Shown here piece after piece: positions 23,528 to 34,628 of a stretch of 64,000 bases of DNA; the stretch's first letter is position 1; every line of letters begins with the position of its first letter. The notes beneath the pieces were generated by a model. That model had not been told where the DNA came from. It searched no databases and saw only the letters and a program-made list of their open reading frames with translations. A program made the translations under genes and the position numbers. Source of the stretch: Polytrichum commune (taxonomy: Eukaryota; Streptophyta; Polytrichopsida; Polytrichales; Polytrichaceae); NCBI GenBank assembly GCA_950295325.1, contig OX485807.1:31407666-31471665 (forward strand), read 5' to 3'.

Positions 23528-24795
23528 GATGATGTTAAGCTTAACTCCGGTGGTGGCCTTGCCTCTTTACGCCAAGCTCAACAAGCTCTTGCCCGTTTTT
23601 TTTTCTCGCCACACGATTCAAAGAGAACCTTCAAATAAATTAGTCGCTTTGAACTTCGGCTCGCCTACATGAAACATAAACCACGATCGTGGGGCAACGC
23701 GGTTGTGATTTATGATGACCAAAGTTTTCGTTATGGTCATGATAGATTGAGAGATGCAAATGCCAACTTCATTTTGAAGGAGGAAACATCAATGAAGGGT
23801 CCGCAAACTACTATCACCTTTGTAGTGAAGAGCTCTACGTTGTGGTCATGTGTGTTTTGCAATTGTAATCGATGATTCCTTATCACATGTGATACTTTCA
23901 CACTTCGAAACTCCGAGCACATGCGACCACATAATGGTTATGAACGAAACATAAAAGGAAGGAGGTGAGGTGCATCGCTAATGTGTCAATGGTGCTCATA
24001 GTAAAAATTGATAACAAATTGGAGGTTTGTGGAAGTGAAGGGAGAGAGACGATGATGTGTGTGAAGAGCAAGTTAGGTTCACGTGACATCATCAAGAAGG
24101 GCGGGCTTGCGTATCACAACCTCTTTTTTTTGGGAAGAGTCACTATAATGCCTTTATACAACACAATGGATATCGGTTTATAAACGTACGTCCATATGTC
24201 TTAAGCAAAATGCTCCTTACCCACTAAAGGACCATGGTCTTACAATAAAGAAACAAAAAAAAAGAAATTGATATCGTTGGAATGTGATTACCACGTTTTT
24301 CATGTTACAATAATTAAATTTTGGATTCTAGGGTATTGAATTCACATGAAAATCTTTCTTGTTGTAGAAAGGAAGGAACTTCAAGTATGCATATTATTAG
24401 TATTATACGATTGGAAGTCTTTATTAAATTGCAAAATCATTGTAAAGCTATTGGACCCAAAATAGAGAGGGGCAACTCTCGAGGATATTCACAGTCATAG
24501 CAATAATGTGCAAGCCTATGTGTGAAATGAGGTTAAGCCATAATACCTACAAATGTTCCAATATGAATGGGAACAAGAAAAACCCTAATATGAAATAGAA
24601 AGTTAGAGGCGTGTGGAAACATGTCGAAGAGGAGGGGAGCAGAGCAAGAAGCCATTAATTTTTTCATTCTTCTTGGTGTCAAACTTGTGTTGAGTTGTCC
24701 AAAATGCGAGTTTGAGAGCATATCCAACCCTCTTTAGAATCAATTGGAGGCTCTTTTTGAAAGTGTTTATTTTCCCATAATATTTATTTTATTAA

Positions 24796-24814
24796 GGGGG
24801 GTGGGTGGGAGGGG
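24796..24814 (+). other. G-quadruplex motif
   Basis: Four G runs (6, 3, 3, 4) separated by single bases T, T and A fit the canonical intramolecular quadruplex pattern with one-base loops, the most stable class. Confidence 0.75.
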
Positions 24815-26360
24815 TGTTACTATGGTGTTTGTGTATTATCTCAGTCAACCTCACAATTGATGAAAATTTTCCCCAACTTTATCATTTCATCAACTTAAAA
24901 TATGAACTTTCAAACTTCAAGTCATGCGACTCTTTAAGGTAGAGTTGTTGGACCTACAATCAATGAGCAAGGAGAACCGACTACTACTTGGGTCAACAAA
25001 TAACTCCACCTCTCACACCAACTTTGAATTAATTTATGCTTCACGTTTAAACATAAGCATAAACTCGTATGTAAATCAAGGTGAATTTATGGAGCATGGC
25101 TATGAGACAAGTGATGTTGCTTCATGATAGAGATGGATTTTTTTGGAGAAATGATGAGTGTTATATATATATATATATTCAAGTCACAAGTTTTACATGT
25201 GACTATTTTTTACAATCCCTTACAAAATTCAATGTACAAAAGTTACCTTTGCTCCTTAGGATATGATTCCATTAGTTAATTTTTTGCTATGAACTAATTT
25301 ATGCATAAACATGGTTTATGAGCATGTGAAGATGTTAAATAAAGCATTCAACTACATGACTCTAATATTATTAAAGGTTCTCCATACAATTTTTTTTTTA
25401 AATGTAGAAACCCCTAAAATTTTTAAAATGACCAATGACGATGTTCAAAGACTGATATGAATGCGAGTCCATTTTCTTTATATTGATCATGATTATTCAT
25501 GATGCAATATATTGTATATGTTGTATTGTCTTCCTTCAAGAGGTTGGACTTCATTGGGTACTGTTATCTTAGATTCTCTTAAAATGATCCTAAAATCAAC
25601 TAGAATAATGTTAGAGAATTGCTAGGGACACCCTCTTTATGTATTATAAATGGATAATGATTGTTCCATGTCACATAATATGATATCCATGGGTGTAGCA
25701 TATTGTAGTCTCCTAGCAACTTGGGCATAAAATATTTAAATACAAGGGTGCCTAAATTTCTAGGTATCTATTGACATGGTTTGCCTAATTACAAAAATAG
25801 ATTAATGCCCAAATCACATAAGCTCGGCTCACATGTGTTGTAAATCAATAAATTAGATTTTAGGTAACAAAAAATTTAAACTTACACTGCAAAGTCTTTT
25901 GTGAGTCTTTTGTCTCACCATTTTAACACTTCCAACCCATAATTTTTCACAAATGTAGCATACATCTTACACATAGTAAACCATGTCACATGAGAGTTTA
26001 GGGTAACTAATGAAAGCTTTGGAAGGTAAGGGTTTAGGATAAACCGGCCACCTTAGATGAAATTAGCAATAGCCATCTAAGAACGATAAGAGAAACTTGG
26101 ATGAATGCCTAACTTATTTGAATTGTATCTTGAAACCACCCGACTCTGATATATTATTTTCCATGTTCCATAATTATTTTGGTCACTTAAATTTTTTATT
26201 AGGCAAAGACATGCCCAAGTTGCTATGAAACTATGGTATATGCAACACCATGTATCCCACTGTCTTGGACTTGTGCCATCCCAACACGAACCCCCTCCCT
26301 CCACATTTGTTTCCTATCTCTTTTGTCACATGTTTTGTTTGGGGGCAGAAAAAAGGAAGT

Positions 26361-26378
26361 GGGAGGGGGGGAGGAGGG
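26361..26378 (+). other. G-rich tract, possible G-quadruplex
   Basis: GGGAGGGGGGGAGGAGGG offers four G runs of at least three if the run of seven is split. It is embedded in a purine-rich segment that keeps both strands open. Confidence 0.55.
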
Positions 26379-26763
26379 AAGAGAGAATCTTGGGCATGCA
26401 TCCCTCTTTCTTTGAGAACTATTTTTATTTCTCAGGCAAAAGTGATGGGGCAATGGCACCACCACAACTACTACCACCACCACTTCCTTTGCATAAAGAT
26501 TCTCAAGGTCTCGACACGCCACCCGGGATGGCACAACAAGCAATGTTAGTCAACGATTAATAAGCTTAGTGTAGCCCACGCTACGTTAAATCCATCCATG
26601 TGCCTAACATTCACCTCCATACCGAACAAGCACGCATGAGTATCTTGTTGTTGAGTTAAAGTGCATTGCACAAGTCCAACTAAGTTGATATATGGAACCT
26701 TTGTGGTCCCCATGTGCCTCTTTTCACAACTTGGGAGCTCAATGATAGATCCAATGTGTAATG

Positions 26764-26992
26764 CAATGGACGGGGAGAACCAACAACGAGTTAGTTACAT
26801 ATGAACCGGTTGGCTTTGGAATATAACCAGTTGAAGTTCAAGACTTCAGGAAAATTACCCATCATTTTAGAGGAATCTGTGGAATATACCTCGAATTAGT
26901 AATGAAATACCAAAAGATGTCAACATGTAATCGGTTGGATTTGGAAACACTACAAGCTCAAACAATTATGCCCAAAATCTCTCCAAACACTG
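26764..26992 (+). repeat. family A repeat, solo copy
   Basis: A 229 bp copy running from CAATGGACGGGGAGAACC, through ATATGAACCGGTTGG and GAGGAATCTGTGGAATATAC, to ATCTCTCCAAACACTG. Left CAATGGACGGGGAGA and complemented right CAGTGTTTGGAGAGA agree at most positions, supporting terminal inverted repeats with a hAT-like CAGTG start. The 8-bp flanks do not match. Confidence 0.83.
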
Positions 26993-27000
26993 GGTTGATC

Positions 27001-27391
27001 AGCTGGAAAAAAAACCACGCAAATCTCTGCTGACGTGGCCTACCACGTCACTCTTTCATGAGTCCACGTCATATTTTCCCGGGTCCAGGTCAGACGCCAC
27101 GTCAGATTCCACGTCACCATTGGATCGGATGAAATTCCCGGCCATGTGGCATTGCCCGTCATTCTGCCGCTTAGGTGTCGTCGACGTGGCGCCCAGTTGG
27201 CACTGTTTTCAACCTCCCAAAATCACCAAAAATCGTTTGTGTTACGGGGATGTCCACACGTTTTTGTGATGTCCCCGCGCGTTACAGCGTGTTACACGTG
27301 TTAGTACGTCCGAAGGATGTAAATCCGGATGTCACCATGTCTCCCAGGACATGATTGGGGACGTAACAAAAAACACGGGTTTCTTATAGTG
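27001..27391. mobile_element. CACTA-type transposon end (fragment)
   Basis: A GC-richer block of about 390 bp ends at 27391 in TTTCTTATAGTG, whose complement CACTATAAGAAA is the classical terminus of CACTA (En/Spm) elements. The block contains at least six ACGT-core repeats of the type CCACGTCA or GACGTGGC and several GTTAC/GTAAC motifs, resembling CACTA subterminal repeats. A matching CACTATAAG end on the left is not found, so only one end seems to remain, or the left end lies under diverged sequence. Confidence 0.55.
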
Positions 27392-28965
27392 TGAAGACAC
27401 TCCCTTGTGAAGATACATATGACTTAACAATGGTGGAGCAAGGTTTGCACGAACTTTGTGTTATTTCTCTCAAGTCTCCTCTTCATAACTCATAGTTGAA
27501 TGGTTTGTGCCATGTAGACTCCTATGGACTTAATTTTTTTACAAACCATATAATATGATTCCCTCCCCCATCCCCAATCCACCACCATACCAGAAGTAGT
27601 CTACACTATAAACCCATCTGAATGTGACCCATCCAAAAGCATATATATTGATGGCTTCTTGATCCCACTGGATGGAGAATGACATGGGAATCTCATAGGC
27701 TTTGGAATATATAACCTTATTAACAATATGCAAATAGTTGAAAGACCCCTAGAATCCAAGGTATTATTCGAGCTTGAAAAATGCTATGATTAGCATTTGC
27801 CAACCCACAAATACCTCCACAACATCTACATATGCACCAACATATTCACCAATATATAGTCATATAAAAATTATATCAGAGGCACATCCAACCAATATAA
27901 CCAACCCAACAAACTTCTCATAGCATCTATCGTCCATTGCACAACTTGGTCCTATCATAAATCCACAATACAAAAAGTAAGAGCTCACATATGCATTTGA
28001 CCTCGCTAACACATTTGCAAATGACAAAAATGATGCTTTTGGTTGTTGCTTGTGAAGTTTGTGTTTGGGTATGTCCAATCAATCTAAATTTTGTTGATTC
28101 AGGATTAAAAAAAATGTAAAGCAAGAGAAACTAAGAATTTGATGTAATGGTACTTTTTACATTTTCTCTTTCACTTGTTGTTTGGGGACCACTAAGGCCA
28201 ACATTACCCCCATTCCACACATCCATATAGCCCACACTATCCCATAATGACTAGCAAAGCCACCCTCCGGCACCAACCTCACTAGCATAATAAGAAACCT
28301 ACAATCCTTTATACATAAAGAATGCAACAAGCTTGAAGAAACCAATATTAAAATGTATATAAATAGGTCTTCAATGACCAAATTAACCACAAACACTTAA
28401 ACCACTTTTGGAAACACACAACATTCCATTGATGCTCAATTGCACAACTCCTAATATTTTAATTTGCACAATGTAACATGGGCAACCATAGGAAAAAAAT
28501 ATATTATGGCCAAGAATACACACCAACCCTAACTGTACACTATGCCACAAAAATGACAGAGACACATGGCCACATCTCCTATCCCTTTGTGACAATAATT
28601 AGGATTTAAGTATGTTTAAAATTTATGCATGAATTTTGGACAATTACAACTACCAATACGACATACACTAGATTGCAAAACAACACAACACAATTTTGGT
28701 GGTTGATGAACATGGAATACAAACATTCAAAGTTGTGGTTGTTGGTTTTGTTGTCTTTGTTTGATGTTTTTGTGGCCACAAGTGCACATCCTTTATTATT
28801 TGGACAAGTGGGTTTGTCCAATGTACTTGAATGTCATCTACAAAAAAATTCTCAATGGACTTACAATCACAAGGCACAGTGCCACTACCCACTAAATCAC
28901 CAATCTCCTTGATTCATGCGTACATATGCGCCACCTCACACTCACGAACATCGGCACACAAAATA

Positions 28966-28977
28966 CCCCCCCCCCCC
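28966..28977. repeat. C homopolymer (12)
   Basis: An uninterrupted run of 12 C following ACACAAAATA in an intergenic region. Confidence 0.9.
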
Positions 28978-29385
28978 AAAGACAACACCATCATGCCTTG
29001 GATCTAAGTTGGTCATGCAACACAACATGGTGCAATTGCCTAGCAAACCTATGGCGGGATATCTATGTAAAATAGAAGATGCAGTGGTGGTGGTGACATA
29101 ACATTACCTAGCGGTTTGGCCTTTGGAATATAACAGTCAAATGTTGGGAGCTCATTTCAAATTTGAGTCTCCATGCAGAGATTTCCAAGCATCCGACTAT
29201 TATATTACAAGGGCCCATTGACACAAGCACTAAGTTTAAGCAATGTTGTGGTTGCCATCACCCCGTCATTCTTGCCTACTAAATGGAAATAAAATTCCGA
29301 TGAAAAAGGGTCAAATGCCAATGTTTGTTTGCAAAAGAAAAACATGACAAAAGAAGAGGAAACAAGTGTGGAAAGGTCAGGGGAC

Positions 29386-29745
29386 TAAGGTATGTGGGTG
29401 TTGATTCGTTTTTCATGTTCTCTAACTTGTACCAATTAGAATTACATAGGAAAATGCATGTTGCATTAGCAAATCTATGATGAAACATTTGCAAAAAATT
29501 GGATTAAAAAATTGGACCTCCCTTGATTTAGTTATGTTTATCGGAAGTGCTTGTTTGTTGATTTCTTAACTAGATACACATGTACTCCCAATTGTGCTCA
29601 TTATTGAGTGTAAAGTAGTTATTAATGTTTGGAGACATAGTCCAATCCCTTTTAAATATATTTCTTATGGTGTTTGCTCTTTGATCCTCACCAACCTAGA
29701 TAGCAGTCAAATCTAGGGATCTAATTGAGAACGAGCCAGTTAATA
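29386..29745 (+). repeat. family C repeat, copy 1
   Basis: Matches 42929-43301 and 49149-49523 in the same orientation. Shared blocks are AAGGTATGTGGGTGTT, TCATGTTCT, GATGAAACAT, TTGTTGATTTCTTA, ATTATTGAGTGTAAAGTAGT and TTTGATCCTCACCAA. The right end of this copy is degraded compared with the other two. Confidence 0.8.
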
Positions 29746-29852
29746 CTTGTGTACATTACAAATGCAAAAGGTAGTTATGATGTGGGAAACTAGGTGGAAG
29801 TGGTGGGTTTGGAGTCAAGGTGACAACATGACATGGGCAAATAGGGAAAAAA

Positions 29853-29854
<2 letters not shown>

Positions 29855-29893
<39 letters not shown>
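29855..29893. repeat. TTA trinucleotide microsatellite
   Basis: About 13 TTA units. They create a polyleucine stretch in a 78-codon plus frame (29747-29983) that is not otherwise gene-like. Confidence 0.9.
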
Positions 29894-29894
<1 letters not shown>

Positions 29895-32647
29895 CCCCCT
29901 CCCTTCCCTCAAAGCGCTCCATGAGGGCATGGTGGCAGGTCACATGGACTTATGAACATAAGGATGGACATACATACATATGACATGTGCACATGAACAT
30001 GGGAAGCATGTCGACACGGCCATATGGTTGCACAAGTGCATGGATGCATGAGATTGAGTTTTAAAAACACTAATTCATTTGGACAAGTGCAATGGATCAT
30101 GACGACACGTGCCCAAACTAGTTGTTTACATAAAAAAAAGCCGCACACTAACAGACCGACCCACAGAACCTCGTGCACAATCTTACTGTCCAAATAACCA
30201 AATTCACATGTACACACAATAGATAAATAGACCAAACCACGAAAGCAAAGTTGTTAAATAGAGCAAAATCACCTTGGTACTTAGAAATGTTTTGTTTTAT
30301 TTTCTAAACCCTAAGAAAGTGGAGCGTCTGTAATGAGGAACTACTAAGTCCATTTGGTGAGCTTTAGTGTTTCAAGCAAGAAAGGCATTAGCGGATGATA
30401 GAGCATATTATTTGTCTATCCACCCTCGCTCCACCATCCAATGGATTTTGAAGCTGAAGTGCTCTTATACTAATCCAAGGGTACAATAAAATTCTACTAT
30501 CATCCCCATTATCAACCATCAATCTCCCTCACACACTATCCTTGCTCCTTCTTGACTCTCTTCACCTCACACATGCCTACTTCTTCTTCCCACTTACAAA
30601 TCCCTTTCAATTCACACAATATTATTTCCTGCATGAAAAAGACATTTTATTTGTTTCATTAGGACCCACATTTGCATTTTCTCATAAGTGGCAAGGTCAT
30701 GGATATGCCCACATCCCTAAGATTCAATTATGTAAGCAACTCATTCCTGACTAATTAAGCAATTTAGCATATCTACGGTTTCAGTGTGACAAGAGGAAAA
30801 AGAACTCCCCATGTAGAGAAATTGAAATAAGAAGCGGTTCATGATGTTTTCATTTTTTCTCTGCAGTAACCACATTATTATGAATTTTCTAAGTGGATAT
30901 TCTCTTTGACCTATATTTGTGATATAGACTAACCTCTTTTTGATCACCCATTGGTTACAAAATTAAGAACACTTGATTCCCATGGATTGGTAATTGTAGC
31001 ACCTAAATATGCTTGTAATTTAAACTTACTTGTCAACCTAGCAGTTGACATTTGGTTAAGTTGGATTTCAACCATGACATGTCAATAATGATTAGAGGTT
31101 GATATTGTGCTACATGAAAATAGGTTGGCTTGAGCTTCAAGAATGTGTGGTGGTCGAGAATGGGTTGCTTACCTTACTTCCAAAGCTCTTTGATGGGCCC
31201 GTTATTATTCCGACATCCATCCATAATGATGGTTCACTATGCAACCTAAAGCTGCACATAAAGATTGAACACCTAAGCTATACTACCTCTTACACATATT
31301 TCACATGTCACTAATTGGTTGGATAACCGTGACATCCATCTACCCTGGTCTAATCTCTTTTGGAAAAACAAACCTCGGATGCTCAAATCATACCATGACT
31401 TAAATTATAATATGGAAGATACATTGATAACTTTTGTAAACAAAAGATCTTGAACCTTGGCCTCTCCCCTCTCTATAACCTTGCCAAGTAATTCAAACCT
31501 ATACCTTCCTATACCTCCTCTTTTGTTGCAACAAGAATCACCACAACAAAGCGGTACATGCCCTTGCTAACACACTCATGGCTCATCCTACATCCTCCCA
31601 CTTCACCCTAATAATGCCGGAATACACATGAACAAACACCAAAAAAATCACTGAGTCTCCCCTATCTTGGCTATAATTTCTGTGCTTATGTTATCTTCAA
31701 AATTGTAAATGCTCGACCATACTCCACTTTGACACGCTCCACATCATTGGTGAAATTCCCATAGATAAACCACCCATTTTTGCCATCCCCTTTATTGATG
31801 TTGAATTTTCTGGAAATCACATATTGCAATAATAGATTCTCAAAAGTAACAACTACTCATAAACATGCAAAATATGATATTATCATTTTCCCACTGTCAT
31901 CAACTCAAAAAGCAAATCCTCCCTCCACTCATGGTTACAAAAGGCATTAAGGGCACCATTCATAACTCATTCCATCAACAAACTCATTGATCTTGAAATC
32001 CCTCTAATCAAATTCCTTTGAAAAACCTTGCCTACATCATATCAAACAAAAGAAAAAAGAAAAAACATCGAACCCATGTAGATAGATAGATAACGATAGA
32101 TAAATAAATAAAAACTCCAAACCTTTTCCAATGCTGGTGTGAATAAAGTGTTTGTTTGTCATGTTAATGATCTGGTGTCCATCGGACAAAGGACCATTGG
32201 AATAATACTACTCTCCTTTGTCGAGAATAGACACTTTAGTGACCAATGATAAGTAAAAGTTGTGAATAAAGTAATAAAATCAAATAAAATAATTGTTGGA
32301 GTTACTGTTTTGTGTACGTGTGTATCTTTAATAACTTATTTTATTAACATTTTTTATTTCTATTTATTTATTGAACCGATGTACCAATAGATTGAGTGTT
32401 CCAAACGAATACTCCACTTCATGTGGGTTCACCTATGAATAGTTAGGCACTATACCATCCCCTTTACGTCCCTACTGAAACTTTAACAAGAATGATTGAT
32501 GAACTTTCATCACGTCCGTACATACCAACGTCTCTTTTATGCTCCGTTCCCCAAGTAAAGTCAATGCATTGGAAGATTTGTTAAAAAGAAAGCCGCCGCT
32601 TGAGTTGAAAGGTTTATCTAATCTCCCACCCATGCAATTATGCCTTA

Positions 32648-33021
32648 GGGCTGGTTTACACTACAGTGGAGAAGTCCACCGGTCATGAAAAAAAGGGCGT
32701 TTCTCAATTGTGATTGGTCGAAAATGCAACTCTTGACTGGTGGGTGTTTACACTAGGTGAAGAAAACAATGGTGGTGAACTTTTCTCATGGATGATAAAA
32801 TGACATGGCCGCCTATATGGCGGCACTTTTTGGAGTTGGGCTTCTCCGGCCTCTTGAGGCCGGACAAGAAACTCTTCCTCCGGAGAAGCCCAACTCAATA
32901 AAAATATTTTATTGCCTTTAATTCTTCTCCGGCACATCCACCATTTGCCTCATATAACCATGTCTTGGCCAAGCATTCTTGACCGACCGGAGGCCTTCTC
33001 CACCGTAGTGTAAACCGGCCC
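32648..33021. mobile_element. PIF/Harbinger-type MITE with TTA target duplication
   Basis: A 374 bp element whose ends GGGCTGGTTTACACTAC and complemented GGGCCGGTTTACACTAC continue as inverted repeats through GTGGAGAAG and CCGGTC. TTA flanks it at 32645-32647 and 33022-33024. The terminal motif shares GGTTTACACTA with the element at 2127-2642, so the two are related families. An internal palindrome (GTTGGGCTTCTCCGG paired with CCGGAGAAGCCCAAC) lies at about 32835-32900. The minus-strand frame at 32704-32937 falls entirely inside the element and is not a gene. Confidence 0.88.
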
Positions 33022-33024
33022 TTA

Positions 33025-34628
33025 ATCTACGGTAATTTAGCTCTCCCCATATCATGTCACACAATTTCTTTTCTTTCCATCTACATTCTTAGACATGCTG
33101 ATCGTTATTCTCAATCCACATATGCCCAAGAGTGCTTCCTAGTTAATATCTAAAAGTATAATGTCAAAGTGGGGTTTAAGCCCTAAAGCTTGAGCTCTTT
33201 TCACATGCCTATTAAATGCCACAATAGCTAACAATGAATAGACACATTTAGCTCTACCTTCACTTCTCATAAGATGTGAACACACGGAATTAGTGCAAGA
33301 TGATTGTCAATTCCAAATTGTGTTCATAGCCAATTTCCTCATGATTTTTGGAGTTCTTATGAACATCTTATTCATTTTCAAAGTGAAAATTCTCAAGCTC
33401 ACGAAATGGTCATATGAGTCCCTTGATTATGTTAGACTAACAAAACGTAGAATGAAAAAAACAAAACACAAAACGCCATTGATTGCATAATCTAATCTCT
33501 TTGATACACATGTCTTTATGATCGAACAACCTATTCCCAATCAGGACCCCATCAAGAACCTGTAAGGTGCCATAATTTCAGTCAAGGCGGAACAAATAGT
33601 GCCATGAAACATGTCCTTGGGTTGAGTGCTGAAATGAGGAGGAATGAGTGGCTATGACAACCTCTAGACATTGGTTATATGTTCATGTCAACTTTTGACT
33701 TCAAAAGTTCACAGTAATTTTAGTTTAGGAAATAAAAGTACCGACAAATTTGCAGTCCTCCTGATTTCTATCTTCCTGGATGGGAAATTTGTGCACCACC
33801 TTATTTCTCCAGATCTGGCGCAGAATCTCTCAAGTGATCGTGGGCGCCTCTACTCTAGTGTCCTTTCTTGAATCCCTGCACGCCTAACACCACACTGCTA
33901 AAATTTAGCTATCCGAATAATCAAAAGTGACCATGAATTGCACGCTTAATTCACCCACAATTGGAAGGTTTATGAATCGTCGGCGGTGGTTGTGGGGCAG
34001 GAGCAGCTGGAAGGTGAAAAGTTTCTCCTCTAATCTGGCTCCGGGAGAAACTTGTGCCAAAAGAAAGGTGTGGTAATTTGGTACGTTGTTTTGGAAAAAA
34101 AATGGAAGAAATAGGAAAGTTGTGATGTCCTTCTCTGCACGGTAATTTGACCTATCTTACTCAACTTATATGGAGTGAGTGAGGGGCAACTACTTTCCGC
34201 AGAATCTGCAATTGGTTTCGGGTAATGAAGATCGCATCTCTCCTGTTGTCTTTTCTTTGCAGAACTTGACAAAAAAAGGTGCAACTTCTGATCCCGGATG
34301 CCCAGCTTGTTTCCCCCAAGAAGTATACTTCTTTTCGGTATTTAGAATCTAAAGTCATTATTCCTTACCCACCAAACCAACCTACCTTAAAGCCAAAGCC
34401 TCGTCAAAGTTGTGGATTTGCTCTTGGCAACTACGTACTCCCTCCATTTTGCAAACAAATGTCGATCTGGTCTAAAGTTGGGGAGCTAAGCAAAATGGTG
34501 GTGATTGTGTTGCTGCAGTGAGGTTTTTTTCATCAAGGAACACTTTCAAGGCATTGATGGGTTGTGTTGGGTTGGAGAATTGAGTTGGGTGATTGTGAAA
34601 AACTTATCTGAAATTTGTGGGAGTAGAC
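33025..34628. other. upstream region of the WAT1-type gene
   Basis: Between the MITE and the ATG at 34629 I see no exon. The 5' untranslated region and promoter of the transporter gene must lie here. No TATA element stands out clearly enough to place the transcript start. Confidence 0.45.

Larger units (their letters stand above)
23528..26763. other. gene-poor region upstream of DRC4
   Basis: The promoter of DRC4 should lie just above 23527, but no clear TATA element decides it. Two G-rich tracts capable of G-quadruplex formation lie at 24796-24814 and 26361-26378. Frames at 26223-26560 are open on both strands because of low-complexity purine/pyrimidine sequence and look accidental. No other gene is recognised. 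Confidence 0.5.
27392..32647. other. gene-poor region
   Basis: No recognised exon. Minus-strand frames at 28157-28595 are short and broken and show no family motif. A family C repeat lies at 29386-29745, a TTA microsatellite at 29855-29893, a run of 12 C at 28966-28977, and a GATA-like microsatellite near 32080-32110. The rest looks like anonymous AT-rich DNA. Confidence 0.5.

Noticed and set aside
26223-26560. Four overlapping frames on both strands
   Set aside because: Purine/pyrimidine-biased low-complexity sequence keeps several frames open at once.
32704-32937. 77-codon minus-strand frame
   Set aside because: Lies wholly inside a PIF/Harbinger-type MITE and its palindrome.
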